Shown here: piece after piece, positions 19,093 to 31,461 of the stretch
How positions within the stretch are numbered: position 1 is the first letter of the stretch
Layout: each line of letters starts with the position of its first letter
From: Ypsolopha sequella
Lineage: Eukaryota; Arthropoda; Insecta; Lepidoptera; Ypsolophidae
Assembly (NCBI GenBank): GCA_934047225.1
Contig: OW204011.1
Location: forward strand, 15,512,339-15,576,338
DNA: 64,000 nt
Direction of reading: 5' to 3'
Notes under the pieces: model-generated
The model's database searches: none
Told to the model about the DNA's origin: nothing
The model's input: only the letters and a program-made list of their open reading frames with translations
Made by a program: the position numbers and the translations under genes

Positions 19093-21959
19093 TGTCTCAA
19101 GCCCGTACAGCTAGACAAAAACCCAAGGGCATCTCGCTCACCTCCTACAACTGCAGAGGTTTACGCTCAAACCTCCCTGAGCTAAAACTCTATCTTCAGG
19201 AAAACGAAGTAGATCTACTTCTCCTCCAAGAGACGTTTCTTAAGTCTAAGAACCTTAAGGGGCTCTCGATCCCGAAATTCTCTCTTCTACGAAATGATAG
19301 AAGAGAAGAAGATCCCCTCGGAGGGACAGCCATTTATTATAGGAAAGCCCTCCACTGCTCTTCCCTTCCCACGCCTCCACTCGAGACCATGGAAGCCACT
19401 ATATGTAGACTAGCTATGTCAGGCCATCCAACGCTAATCATAGCATCTATCTACATCCCCCCCACCAAAAAACCTGTTAAAAGAGACTTTGAAGCTCTCC
19501 TCTCTATGGGTGATTCGGTCATTATGTTCGGAGATTTCAACTCTAAACACACTGACTGGACCTGCCTAAAAACCAATACTAATGGTAGAAAACTCCTCGG
19601 CATAACAAATGCACTCGAGATCAATGTCTTATCTCCATACTCCCCGACTCATTATCCTGATAATACGGATCACTCCCCAGACGTTTTAGACTTTGCACTC
19701 ACGAAGGGCGTGTCCCTGAATCTGAGGGCAATCGAAACACTAGATGACCTTGGCTCTGACCATCGCCCAGTCTCCCTTAGACTAGGTCCCCCAAATGACG
19801 TTCTACCTCCCCCCAAGACCTTTACAAATTGGGAAGGCTTCAAGAACACATTAGCTTCGGCCATAGATGCCCCCGAATCCCCCCTCAACCTCCCACCTGA
19901 CTACTTTGATAGCACAGACAAAATTGATGCTACAATAGACATGCTAACGGACCTAATCAATTCCTCTCTCAAAGAGAACGAAAAGATCTCCTCCAAACCA
20001 CCCCAACAGCTTCCCCTGGAAATCTCCAACCTTCTGAAAGCTAAGAGAGCAGCCCAAAGAAGAGCAGCAATCTATCCCACCCCAGATTACAGAAAGACCG
20101 CGAATCAATTGAGTCGCAAACTTAAGTCAGCTCTCTCTGAGCTCAATGAATCCCGTAGAAGTGAGCTCATGGAAAAGATATCCCCATCACACGTTGCGTT
20201 CTATCCAATGGCGAGAGCTCTCAGGATAGACGCAATCACTCACATTCCCCCTTTGACCTGCCCCGATGGCTCAACAGCCTTCGAGGACGAGGAAAAAGCA
20301 GAATGCTTTGCGGATAGCATTGCCTCACAGTGCTCTCCCAGCTCCCAACCAATTGACCCCTCCCACATAAAAGAGGTGGAGGACGAGATTCACTATCAGA
20401 ACTCCCTTCCCCTCACCTCCGACCCCATCACAGTGACCGAAGATGAAATCCACTTCTTCATCAGAGGTCTAAAGCCCAAGAAAGCGCCAGGCGCGGACGG
20501 GATCTCCAATAAAGCCCTCAAGCACCTTCCTCAGCAAGTACTCACCTTGCTAACCCTCATATTCAACGCTTGTTTTAATTTCGGCCACTTCCCAAAAGCG
20601 TGGAAAGAAGCCATAGTCATAGGTATTCCCAAACCAGGGAAACCACTCAACCTCCCTGCCAGTCACCGCCCAATTAGCCTCCTCAAATCATTGGGGAAAC
20701 TATTGGAGAGGGTTATGCTTTCACGCATGAAAACCCACTTATTCCCAACAGATGGAGACCCGATCATCAACCCCTATCAATTCGGCTTCAGAGCCAGGCA
20801 CTCATGCCCCCAACAAGTCCACCGTATAGTAGAATACATCCTAAGTGGATTCTATCCAAGACGGTATCCTACTGTCGCTGTCTTCTTTGACGTTGCGAAA
20901 GCATTCGACAAAGTCTGGCATGAAGGACTCATCTTTAAACTACACAAGACAGGCCTTTCCGACCGTCTTGTCCGCACGGTGGCATCATACCTCAAAGATC
21001 GCTCATTCCGCTTCAGACATGAAGGGCTGCTCTCCTCTCCACGCCCCCTAAGGGCTGGAGTCCCCCAGGGATCAGTTCTCTCCCCTATCCTCTACTCGTT
21101 ATACACAAACGATATTCCCGTCCCCACAAACGGGGTACAGCTATCACTCTTCGCAGATGACACTGCTCTCTATGTCAAAGGACATAACCCCCCGACTATC
21201 CTCGCCAAACTCCAAAAGTCTATCGATGACCTTGGAGAATGGTTTCAAAGATGGCGCATCGATGTGAACCCTGAAAAGAGTTCCGCGATTCGCTTTGACC
21301 ACAAACGCCGTCACCATGACAACCCCAACGTCCGAATGCTAGGTACCCCAGTCCCTTGGCATAGCACTGCCAAATACCTAGGAGTCACTCTGGACTCGAG
21401 ACTAACTTTTGCACCCCACGTCAATAGAGTGACGCGCACAGCCCGCTTCTATCTGTACCGGCTTAACAGCATGTTAGGCAGGCACAGTAAAATGTCTCTC
21501 AGGAACAAGCGAACACTATACAAGGTCTGCATCCGACCTGTGTTAACGTACGCTTCCCCTGTCTTCGCACATGCGAACCCCAAAGTCCTGTATAAAATGC
21601 AGATAGTACAGAACTTATTCTGTCGGAGAGCGGCCAACGCACCATGGTACGTGCGCAACGCAGACCTCCATCGTGATTTGGAGCTACCCACCCTCCAACA
21701 ATTCATGAAATCCCTCTCAGATACCTTCTTCAAATCTTCTGAAGAACACCCCAATCCATTAGTACGCGAGACAGTCTCCTATACTGCTCCGTCTATATCC
21801 CGATACAAGGTTCGAAGACCAAGAAACGTTCTCTCCGATCCCCCTGACAAACTCTCAGCCCATCTCAATCTCCTTCTGGAAGCCTTCGATGAGCTGAAGG
21901 CTCAAACCAAACGATCAGAGCCTAGCTCTTCCTCCCAACCCCCAGAAATTAACACTTAG
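19092..21959 (+). CDS. J1 ORF2: APE endonuclease and reverse transcriptase, intact (copy B)
   Basis: A 955-residue protein with all the motifs listed for copy A: endonuclease in about residues 15-230, RT in about 460-740, and a C-terminal region with YLGVTLDSRLTF and NAPWYVRNADLHRDL that is typical of Jockey-clade ORF2. No RNase H domain and no extra DNA-binding domain (zinc finger or Myb) is evident, so any TATA-box preference would have to come from the endonuclease itself or a host factor. The endonuclease nicks the target DNA and the RT copies element RNA from that nick. Probably functional, judging only by the intact frame and catalytic residues. Confidence 0.94.
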   Translation: MSQARTARQKPKGISLTSYNCRGLRSNLPELKLYLQENEVDLLLLQETFLKSKNLKGLSIPKFSLLRNDRREEDPLGGTAIYYRKALHCSSLPTPPLETMEATICRLAMSGHPTLIIASIYIPPTKKPVKRDFEALLSMGDSVIMFGDFNSKHTDWTCLKTNTNGRKLLGITNALEINVLSPYSPTHYPDNTDHSPDVLDFALTKGVSLNLRAIETLDDLGSDHRPVSLRLGPPNDVLPPPKTFTNWEGFKNTLASAIDAPESPLNLPPDYFDSTDKIDATIDMLTDLINSSLKENEKISSKPPQQLPLEISNLLKAKRAAQRRAAIYPTPDYRKTANQLSRKLKSALSELNESRRSELMEKISPSHVAFYPMARALRIDAITHIPPLTCPDGSTAFEDEEKAECFADSIASQCSPSSQPIDPSHIKEVEDEIHYQNSLPLTSDPITVTEDEIHFFIRGLKPKKAPGADGISNKALKHLPQQVLTLLTLIFNACFNFGHFPKAWKEAIVIGIPKPGKPLNLPASHRPISLLKSLGKLLERVMLSRMKTHLFPTDGDPIINPYQFGFRARHSCPQQVHRIVEYILSGFYPRRYPTVAVFFDVAKAFDKVWHEGLIFKLHKTGLSDRLVRTVASYLKDRSFRFRHEGLLSSPRPLRAGVPQGSVLSPILYSLYTNDIPVPTNGVQLSLFADDTALYVKGHNPPTILAKLQKSIDDLGEWFQRWRIDVNPEKSSAIRFDHKRRHHDNPNVRMLGTPVPWHSTAKYLGVTLDSRLTFAPHVNRVTRTARFYLYRLNSMLGRHSKMSLRNKRTLYKVCIRPVLTYASPVFAHANPKVLYKMQIVQNLFCRRAANAPWYVRNADLHRDLELPTLQQFMKSLSDTFFKSSEEHPNPLVRETVSYTAPSISRYKVRRPRNVLSDPPDKLSAHLNLLLEAFDELKAQTKRSEPSSSSQPPEINT

Positions 21960-21970
21960 TGTTCTTATCC

Positions 21971-22163
21971 AGCGGATGCCCCTATAGGGCTCCGCTAGCG
22001 CCCCCTTTCCCCAGAGGGGGTCGCTTCTGATAAAGGTTTTAAGACCCGTATGGGCCAAACCAAATTAGGTGGAGTTTAGTGGGTAGGCACTCAGTGAGTC
22101 CCACATAACCAACGTAACCGGTTACGTTGGTATGCTATGAGCATTCTCCACCTCCCTCCCACC
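21971..22163 (+). other. J1 structured 3' UTR, copy B
   Basis: Same inverted repeats as copy A: hairpin 21971-21996, hairpin 22079-22104, 24-bp palindrome 22108-22131, closing arms 22067-22074 and 22146-22153. No AATAAA signal precedes the poly(A). Confidence 0.75.
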
Positions 22164-22192
22164 GTGACCTCCGGAGGGTGCCTTGCTTGGGC

Positions 22193-22226
<34 letters not shown>

Positions 22227-22232
<6 letters not shown>

Positions 22233-22237
22233 GTAGG
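22227..22237 (+). repeat. Right target-site duplication of J1 copy B
   Basis: TATAATGTAGG directly after the poly(A); the native spacer then resumes with AATAGCGTCGG. Confidence 0.9.
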
Positions 22238-22564
22238 AATAGCGTCGGACCCCCTTATCTCTCTCTCTCTCTCTCTCTCTCTCCTTCCTCTCTCTCTCTC
22301 CGTCTCTATTATACGATGTTCACAATAATTAGGCCAATAGCAAAGACTTTATTACCTTCAGAATAGAGGCGATTATTGGTCGGTTTGTTGGTTAAATTGT
22401 GATGGTCGTGTAATACGTATCGTACCGATATTCGCTAGCCGTGAGCACGGATCTCTACTATATAAATACGGCTGGAAAAAAATATTGGTCATCAGATCAC
22501 TTCTGTCCGCGGTTTTGCGCGTACTTTCCTGTGTAACCAGTACCGTTTATTAATATCATTCAAC

Positions 22565-22939
22565 ATGTCCGGACGCGGAAAGGGCGGCAAAGTCAAGGGA
22601 AAGGCAAAGTCCCGTTCCAACCGTGCCGGTCTCCAGTTCCCGGTGGGACGTATCCACAGGCTGCTCCGCAAGGGCAACTACGCTGAGCGCGTCGGTGCCG
22701 GAGCGCCGGTGTACTTGGCCGCCGTTATGGAATATCTAGCCGCTGAAGTACTCGAGTTGGCCGGCAACGCGGCCCGCGATAACAAGAAGACCAGGATCAT
22801 CCCCCGTCACTTGCAGCTCGCCATCCGTAACGACGAGGAGCTGAACAAGCTCTTGTCCGGCGTGACCATCGCTCAGGGCGGTGTTCTGCCGAACATCCAA
22901 GCGGTGCTTCTGCCCAAGAAGACCGAGAAGAAGGCATAA
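22565..22939 (+). CDS. H2A: Core histone H2A (unit 2)
   Basis: Same protein as unit 1. Here the J1 insertion ended upstream of the H2A promoter: the CT tract, CCAAT boxes and TATATAAATA (22459-22468) lie between the element tail and the ATG. This copy therefore probably remains expressible. Stem-loop 22963-22978. Confidence 0.97.
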
Positions 22940-22962
22940 GCAGTAGTAGATGCAATCAAAAC

Positions 22963-22978
22963 GGCCCTTTTCAGGGCC
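22963..22978 (+). terminator. H2A 3' stem-loop, unit 2
   Basis: Canonical GGCCC...GGGCC stem-loop. Confidence 0.95.
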
Positions 22979-23509
22979 ACAAAACTATTCCGTACACATT
23001 GTTGTTTCTGCACGACTTGCTCGATCGATCAACTAAACTAAGTACACGACACACATTATTATTACTAGCTAGAGATACCTCCTACCTACCTACCTACCTA
23101 CCTACCTACCTACATGCATGCATGCATGCGTTGGTTATTTATTTTTTATAACTACTTTGACAATCTTACCTTACCTATGATTTTTGTGATACATACCTAC
23201 CTAGAGAGAGACCATCATGGTTTCTGGCTGGTGGCTCTCATGTCCAAATAATAATAGCTGGCCTAAGTGGCGACAGCGAGTGAGGATATCTGGAAATTTT
23301 AAAAACTAATTTATGAAATATACCTACCTAGGTATATAACACAGTAGGACAGTCGTATTCTATTGATATTGTTATTAGACAAGAAAGAAAATAACATATT
23401 CTTTGTTAGAGCGAGATAGGTTTATACCTGATATAGTGCTGTACTTGTCACACGCATGACCGCATTCTATTCGGGCCACGGGATTGGTCGCTCGCTCTCC
23501 GATCGGTGT

Positions 23510-23515
23510 TATAAG
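23510..23515 (+). promoter_or_regulatory. H2B TATA box, unit 2, separated from H2B by J2
   Basis: Intact box. J2 starts 66 bp after its first base, within the H2B leader. Confidence 0.85.
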
Positions 23516-23562
23516 CGCTCGAGCATGGACTGCGGGTCGTCATACACACGCCACACACCTTG

Positions 23563-23575
23563 CTCGACACCACTC
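23563..23575 (+). repeat. Left target-site duplication of J2
   Basis: CTCGACACCACTC, a perfect 13-bp direct repeat with 24511-24523, in the H2B leader. Confidence 0.93.
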
Positions 23576-23576
23576 C

Positions 23577-24350
23577 AAACAAGCCAAATACTTAGGGGTA
23601 ACACTTGATAGTCGGCTCACCTTTGGCCCTCACATCAAAATTGTCAGAGACCGAGCAGCCTTCTTCTTGAGTAGGCTATTCCCACTAGTAAATGCTCGAA
23701 GTAAATTGTCCCTTCGCAGCAAAATAAGGCTATATCTCACTTGCATCAGACCAGTCTTCACTTATGCTAGTGTGGCATTTGCCCACGCTTCCAAATATCA
23801 TATTAACAAACTACAGGTTATTCAAAATAGGTTTTTGCGTAGGGCTACAGGTGCTCCGTGGTTCGTCCGCAACTATAATCTTCACAAGGACCTTCGTGTC
23901 CCTACTGTTCGTCACTATATGAGGGAGGCATCTAGGAAATTCTTCGATACCTCATCAAACCATAGGAATCCACTGATTAGGAGAGCTTCAGAGTATGTGG
24001 CGGATCCTTCATTCAAATATTGCAAACGACGCCCGCGTCACGTATTATTAGATCCTGACGACGACATTACAGCCCGGATTATAGCATCCGACCCCCCCAA
24101 CAACCCCGACGATAATACCTCAGCGACTGCCCCTGTTTTCATTCACCGTCCCCGACGTAGGAGACGTAACACTTCAAACACCATTTCATCCCCATTAGAC
24201 ACGAGGCCCTCCGCCCCGGTCACTACAACCACTAAGCTTTCAGCAAACGCTTTGCGTCAACGACGCCTCTACCTCAGACAACTTGACACGCGATACAGGT
24301 ATATACCTGGTCGCTTCTCTCCAATAGAGCACACACCATCAACGTCCTGA
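23577..24350 (+). pseudogene. J2 ORF2 C-terminal fragment
   Basis: About 257 codons of the region after the RT palm, with IRPVFTYASVAFAHA and the NYNLHKDLRVPTV segment aligning to J1 ORF2. The frame continues upstream into the H2B promoter by chance, giving a 288-codon frame from 23484 whose first about 31 residues are not element sequence. No catalytic motif is present. Confidence 0.9.
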
Positions 24351-24429
24351 GCCGAGGTCCCCCAGCTGGGGGCCCTCAGCGATTGTTGATTAAAAATCAC
24401 AGGAGGTGAACGTTCTCGGCGTTCCCTCC
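24347..24429 (+). other. J2 3' UTR hairpins
   Basis: Two inverted repeats: CTGAG/CTCAG enclosing the palindrome CCCCCAGCTGGGGG (24347-24379), and GGAGG-GAACG pairing with CGTTC-CCTCC (24402-24429, one bulged T). Similar in layout to J1 but unrelated in sequence. Confidence 0.7.
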
Positions 24430-24510
24430 TTTTGTCCGGGTAAAGCTGTTAAGGCCAGACGGCCAATAGCATAGTAAGTCACTTCAAAAAAAAAAAAAAA
24501 AAAAAAAAAA

Positions 24511-24523
24511 CTCGACACCACTC
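24511..24523 (+). repeat. Right target-site duplication of J2
   Basis: CTCGACACCACTC directly after the poly(A), followed by the normal H2B leader. Confidence 0.93.
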
Positions 24524-24545
24524 ACTTCACTAGTAAGGTACAATC

Positions 24546-24920
24546 ATGCCACCCAAGACTAGCGGCAAGGCCGCCAAGAAATCTGGCAAGGCCCAAAAGA
24601 ACATCTCCAAGTCCGACAAGAAAAAGAAGAAGCACAAGAGGAAGGAGAGCTACGCCATTTACATCTACAAGGTGCTGAAGCAGGTCCATCCGGACACCGG
24701 TATCTCCTCGAAGGCGATGTCCATCATGAACTCGTTCGTGAACGACATCTTCGAGCGCATCGCTGCTGAGGCCTCACGTCTCGCCCACTACAACAAGCGA
24801 TCGACGATCACATCGAGGGAGGTGCAGACCTCCGTGAGACTCCTGCTGCCCGGTGAGCTCGCCAAGCACGCCGTCAGTGAGGGTACCAAGGCCGTCACCA
24901 AGTACACCAGCTCCAAGTGA
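24546..24920 (+). CDS. H2B: Core histone H2B (unit 2), leader interrupted by J2
   Basis: ORF identical to the other copies, stem-loop at 24953-24968. The TATA box (23510-23515) and the first part of the leader are separated from the ATG by a 0.95-kb truncated J2 element. A transcript from the native start would carry the J2 open frame and several upstream ATGs before the H2B start, so translation of this copy is doubtful. Confidence 0.95.
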   Translation: MPPKTSGKAAKKSGKAQKNISKSDKKKKKHKRKESYAIYIYKVLKQVHPDTGISSKAMSIMNSFVNDIFERIAAEASRLAHYNKRSTITSREVQTSVRLLLPGELAKHAVSEGTKAVTKYTSSK

Positions 24921-24952
24921 GGTGTGATGTGCTCGCTCACACATATTAAAAC

Positions 24953-24968
24953 GGCCCTTTTCAGGGCC
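24953..24968 (+). terminator. H2B 3' stem-loop, unit 2
   Basis: Canonical stem-loop, intact although the leader of this gene is interrupted. Confidence 0.95.
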
Positions 24969-25267
24969 ACAAAAACGTTCTGATTTTTTAAGTTTCTATG
25001 ACATGTTATTGTTGTCTTTTCTGTATTCGCCGAAGAACCTATAATATATTATTAGTGCTTGAAATTAGTAGACACCACGAAAAGACATTGAAATAAAAAT
25101 TTTTATACCTAGGTACAAAAGTTGCACGATATAGAACAAAGCAAAAAGGTTTTTCATGTAGGTACAAATATAATGGAAAAATAGGTATGTACTTACTTAC
25201 TTACTTATATTAAGTAATAAAATATATAGGTATTAGGTACGTTTAAATACCTACCTCTAGGTCATAC

Positions 25268-25310
<43 letters not shown>

Positions 25311-25484
25311 TGATAATGATAATATTAATACAATTTCTATTATTAATTTAGTATAAATATAAGTATTTTTGTTTTTTCATTTTTTTTCCCCCTTCCCCTC
25401 TCTGTCGCCCCCTCGCCGGCGAGACCCGGTCTGCATATAAATACTAAAGCGTTTCATATAGAACGTTTTCATTCGTAACTCTGA

Positions 25485-25961
<477 letters not shown>

Positions 25962-25994
25962 GTTTAGCGCAGCGCTTGCTTTGTTCGCGAAAAA

Positions 25995-26010
25995 GGCCCT
26001 TTTCAGGGCC
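25995..26010 (+). terminator. H3 3' stem-loop, unit 2
   Basis: Canonical stem-loop. Confidence 0.95.
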
Positions 26011-26508
26011 ACAAACTATTCACTGTTACACATGTTTCTATAACGACTATGCGCAAACTAAACAACTAATATTACCTTAGGTATTATTAATTACCTACCT
26101 ACCTACCTAGTACGAAGTTCTCAATCAAACATTCTATATACTTACCCATCTACTTACATAGTTAGTTACCTAATTGCTCGCTTTGCATGAGCATCTACTT
26201 ACTAAGTGGTTGTATGTACATAGTGTCTCATTCCGCTGAATATATTCTATTTGTTTGGTATAGGGCTACATACACAGTGTTCGAAATATGTAGGTACAGG
26301 ATATATTATAATAACAGGAATATAATATTATGTACTAGATTACATTGAAACATACACCAAAAATTTTATATTCGACATCGTTCGCCTCCATTTCCGTCTC
26401 CATCGCACACTATATCCTGTCTCGCTCGCCCTCTCCACCGCCTCCATATATAAACCGTGAAAATTGCGTGAACGCGTTAGTTAGTATTTCGTTCGTTCGT
26501 AGTGCTGA

Positions 26509-26886
<378 letters not shown>

Positions 26887-26924
26887 TCATTATGGATTTA
26901 CCATATTTTCCCGACAAACAAAAA

Positions 26925-26940
26925 GGCCCTTTTCAGGGCC
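26925..26940 (+). terminator. H4 3' stem-loop, unit 2
   Basis: Canonical stem-loop. Confidence 0.95.
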
Positions 26941-27545
26941 GCATATACTTCAGTTTACAACAAGTTTCTTAACAGTCACTGATAAGTCAAAACACCACGA
27001 TAGTACCTATTTACATTAAGATTTCAGGAAATACGCAAAAGGAATAAAGTATCACGGTATTACTTTTTTTTTCGCCACATTGCAACGGCTCGCATTCTCA
27101 TATTTTTTAATAACAAATACTACACTTACTAAGTAAGTCTGTGGAAAAAGTTAGCTCCTTTTAGTCAAATAGAATTATTCATTTTTAACACACTAAAATC
27201 TCGTATACGATACGAATAGAGAATAAAATACGGAACAGTGAAAATAGCATGTCGGTGACGGTGACGCGAACCTACCGAAAATCGCTAAACACGCCTAAAG
27301 AATTTTTTTCTTTCACTCACTACTTACTTACAGAACAGCTGATTACCAGCATTTAGTGGAAATTTTCACGAGCGGACCGACAATATTTATGATATTCAAT
27401 TTCAAATAGAACGGCTGATTACTTACTTTGGTACAAGTACTTAAGTACAGCATCTGGCCGAAATTTTTACGAGCGAACCGACAAAATTTTATGATAAGAT
27501 TTAATTTCAAATGGAACAGCCGATTACTTGCGGGTTGGTTGGTTG

Positions 27546-27662
<117 letters not shown>

Positions 27663-27663
27663 G

Positions 27664-27760
<97 letters not shown>

Positions 27761-29717
27761 AGGAGGTATACTATAAGCACTTGCAGCATTTAGCCGAAAT
27801 TTTTACGAGCGAACCGAATATATTTATGATAAGTATTTAATTTCAAATAGAACAGCCGATTATAAATACTTACTTACCACAGCATTCAGCCGAAATTTTT
27901 ACGAGCGAACCGATAAAAATTTTTGATTTTTATTCCATAATTGAACAATTGATTTAAGTTTTAAGTACCTACCTATCAAATAAGTACTAATGGCAAGTAG
28001 GTACTCAAAATAGCATTTTGCCGAAATTCTTATTTTTTTTTGTTTTAAGTACCTACCTACCTACCTACCTACCTACCTACCTACCTACCTACCTACCTAC
28101 CTACCTACCTACCTACCTACCTACCTACATACTTACATACCTAATGATTTGCTTTAAAATAACATTAGAAGAAGAAGAAGAAGAAGAAGAAGAAGAGTTT
28201 ATCAAATTTACATACCTACTGAAATTTTTACGAGCGAACCGACAAATTTTTTGATTTTAAATTTCACCGATTTGCCTTTTTTTTTACCCCTATTTCAATC
28301 GCTTTCTTTCCCGTTTAAGACTTCTAATATGTAAGTAGTTAGGTAACACTTACTTCGGTAATTCGGTACCTACCGGAAATTACTGAAATTTTTACGAGCA
28401 TACCGACTACATTGATTGATTTTAAACAGTCACAACATAAGACTTTTAATACTACCAAACCGACTAAATGTTTGATTTTAAACTAGGTTGGTACAATGAA
28501 GTACTTACCGACGTAAGTAGATACTTACATAGTTGCGTCTGAAAAATAGTTGAAAATTTTTACGAGCGAACCGACTAAATGTTTTGATTTTAATTGACCT
28601 ACTTTCAAACATGATAAAGGTACGTACCTATATAGGTACCTACCTACCTACCTACCTACCTACCTAATTACGTAGTACACCTAGGTACTTACTGAAATTA
28701 CTTACTTAAGCAGGTACCCTAGTTCTGGAAAACTGAAAATGCGTAATTGAAATTTTATTTTTATGAAACACCGAATTTTTTTTACGAGCAAACGTTCATT
28801 TTATCTATATTTAGATAAGTATCTAGGTAGTCTAGTCTAGGGATACTAATTAATTACCGACTGATTTTCAATGGAAATAATATGTTCTCTCTATAGACGT
28901 TAAGTATGATAGAAACCAGGAGGACCGACCGACCAAACGAGCGAGCGAGCGGCGGCGGCGCGTTGCCCGCCTCCGTCCTCGATTTATTCCGAGTGGGTAT
29001 TATATCCGTGAACAGGGTCACGAAGCTCTTCCTTCTTCTCCTTCTGATGGACGGATGTCCTTGCATTGCCGGCCTGTCTGTCTGCTTGCAGCACGACCAG
29101 CCCCAGCCGGCCAGCCGCCGGCCCGACTGCACCGTACACCGTCGACATGGACGCGACGCGACGACACTCGACTCGACTCTGCCGCCGCCCTACACGATAC
29201 CGACGCCCGAAACGAACATATTACTGAACCATACACTGCACGGGTCCTCCCTCCCTTTTAGAGAACTCCGTTCTCCTCCATTCTCTTCCATTTTAATGGA
29301 AAAATTTATGAAAAATTCGACCACGTCGTCGTCGTCGAACCTACTTCGCGACTTCCCGCACTCTCCCCTAGTAATCACCGCCTCCCACCTACCTATCTCT
29401 ATGTCTGTCGAACCGACAATTATCCTTACTTGATTCAACCACAATTATAATCATCTGAATTCTCCTAAATTCTCTGTAAAAACCGATTTAATCGAACCCA
29501 TGTTAGTGAAAACTTCTCTCCGCGAGCAAGGGAAATCGTCTCGCGACTAGCATCGCGTCCGTGTGGTAATGCTGCCGAACGGGGAGTATACAGGGTATAT
29601 AGTGCTGCCACCTACCGTGCCGTGCACTAACTAACTCCGTTCGTTGGTTAGTCCGCTAGTGATTTGTTTGATTTTATTTGATTTGATTTGATTCGTGAAG
29701 TAACAACGTAAACAACA

Positions 29718-30395
29718 ATGGCAGACACAGCAGTCGCGTCCGAGGCACCCGCACCCGCCACCCCTGCAAAGAAACAGAAAGCATCCACCGCTGCGAAGAA
29801 ACCTAAAGCTAAGCCCACGCATCCCAAGACCTCCGAGATGGTAAACAACGCCATCAAGGAACTGAAGGAGCGCAGCGGCTCCTCCCTGCAGGCGATCAAG
29901 AAGTACATCGCCGCGCAGTACAAGGTCGACGCCGAGAAACTCGCCCCGTTCATCAGGAAGTACCTTAAAAGTGCCGTCGAGTCCGGCGCACTCATCCAGA
30001 CGAAGGGAAAGGGTGCCTCCGGCTCTTTCAAGCTAGAGAACACTGGCAAGAAACCCGCCGCTAAGGCCGGCCGTCCGTCCGCAGCCGCCTCTAAAAAGCA
30101 AACACCGAAAAAGGCGTCAGCCGGGGCCACCAAGAGGAAGACTGCTCCAGCATCTCCTTCGAAGGCGAAATCTGCGACAGCTTCCATCAAGGAAAAGAAA
30201 GCCGCCGCCGCAGCCAAAAAGAAACCTGCGAAAGGGAAAAGCGCCACGCCCGTCAAGGCCAGCAAGGCCAAGAGCGTCACCCCGAAGGCCAAGAAGACCG
30301 CCAAACCCCCGACCAGGAAGCCGAAAGCGCCAAAACCCAAAAAGGCCACCGCTCCGAAGGCTAAACCAGCGGCGAAGAAAGTTTCAAAGAAGTAA
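29718..30395 (+). CDS. H1: Linker histone H1 (unit 3)
   Basis: Undamaged copy. TATATAG 29596-29602, stem-loop 30525-30540. Confidence 0.97.
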   Translation: MADTAVASEAPAPATPAKKQKASTAAKKPKAKPTHPKTSEMVNNAIKELKERSGSSLQAIKKYIAAQYKVDAEKLAPFIRKYLKSAVESGALIQTKGKGASGSFKLENTGKKPAAKAGRPSAAASKKQTPKKASAGATKRKTAPASPSKAKSATASIKEKKAAAAAKKKPAKGKSATPVKASKAKSVTPKAKKTAKPPTRKPKAPKPKKATAPKAKPAAKKVSKK

Positions 30396-31086
30396 TTCAT
30401 CACGTTTGTGTATCACGATGATGGATGGATGGATGGATACACGAGCGGTCGGCGTGCTGCTGCGAAGAAGATGATCACCCTCTCTCTCTCTCCGAGCTCA
30501 CGCTCGCTCGTCTCGAGCACCAAAAGCCCTTTTCAGGGCTATCAAAACTTTCAAATAACCTCTGTTTCTATAGACTTCTCGCCTAAGTGAGAATCGAATC
30601 TGCATCTGTACCTACCTACGTAGGTACCTAGCAGGCAGGCACATTATTTTGCAAAAATAAGTAATATGCACAACAAACACACCACCAAGACTGAGTATTG
30701 CTATCGCTGAACAAACTACATAACTATATATAAAGAATACTATAATAATATAATGTAGGAATAGCGTCGGACCCCCTTATCTCTCTCTCTCTCTCTCTCT
30801 CTCTCCTTCCTCTCTCTCTCTCCGTCTCTATTATACGATGTTCACAATAATTAGGCCAATAGCAAAGACTTTATTACCTTCAGAATAGAGGCGATTATTG
30901 GTCGGTTTGTTGGTTAAATTGTGATGGTCGTGTAATACGTATCGTACCGATATTCGCTAGCCGTGAGCACGGATCTCTACTATATAAATACGGCTGGAAA
31001 AAAATATTGGTCATCAGATCACTTCTGTCCGCGGTTTTGCGCGTACTTTCCTGTGTAACCAGTACCGTTTATTAATATCATTCAAC
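30396..31086. other. H1-H2A spacer (reference unit 3)
   Basis: Contains the H1 3' signals, a GATG microsatellite, a palindromic ACCTACCTACGTAGGTACCT-like stretch, the orphan TATATATAAAG (30724-30734), the CT tract, two CCAAT motifs and the H2A TATA box and leader. No gene seen. Confidence 0.8.
30525..30540 (+). terminator. H1 3' stem-loop, unit 3
   Basis: AGCCC...GGGCT variant. Confidence 0.93.
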
Positions 31087-31461
31087 ATGTCCGGACGCGG
31101 AAAGGGCGGCAAAGTCAAGGGAAAGGCAAAGTCCCGTTCCAACCGTGCCGGTCTCCAGTTCCCGGTGGGACGTATCCACAGGCTGCTCCGCAAGGGCAAC
31201 TACGCTGAGCGCGTCGGTGCCGGAGCGCCGGTGTACTTGGCCGCCGTTATGGAATATCTAGCCGCTGAAGTACTCGAGTTGGCCGGCAACGCGGCCCGCG
31301 ATAACAAGAAGACCAGGATCATCCCCCGTCACTTGCAGCTCGCCATCCGTAACGACGAGGAGCTGAACAAGCTCTTGTCCGGCGTGACCATCGCTCAGGG
31401 CGGTGTTCTGCCGAACATCCAAGCGGTGCTTCTGCCCAAGAAGACCGAGAAGAAGGCATAA
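31087..31461 (+). CDS. H2A: Core histone H2A (unit 3)
   Basis: Undamaged copy and reference for the H2A promoter: TATATAAATA at 30981-30990, 106 bp before the ATG. A CCAAT motif (GGCCAATAG) and an inverted one (ATTATTGGTC) lie between the CT tract and the TATA box. Stem-loop 31485-31500. Confidence 0.97.

Larger units (their letters stand above)
16321..22226 (+). mobile_element. J1 copy B: full-length, ORFs intact
   Basis: About 5.9 kb with a 32-base poly(A). Near-identical to copy A but with a 5' repeat block 69 bp shorter, ORF2 in frame, and small 3' differences (CATCTC for CACCTC, five G for six in AGAGGGGG). Four bases (GGTT) precede CATTCCGC at the 5' junction. This is the only J1 copy here that could be autonomous. 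Confidence 0.94.
23576..24510 (+). mobile_element. J2: 5'-truncated Jockey-like retrotransposon of another family
   Basis: A 935-bp insertion with a 25-base poly(A) and a perfect 13-bp target duplication. It holds only the C-terminal end of an ORF2 and a 3' UTR. The protein resembles J1 ORF2 (KYLGVTLDSRLTF, GAPWFVRN) but the DNA and most residues differ, and it has a longer Arg/Thr-rich C-terminus. It is therefore a separate family. Its insertion point is not tied to an ATATAAA box. Confidence 0.93.
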
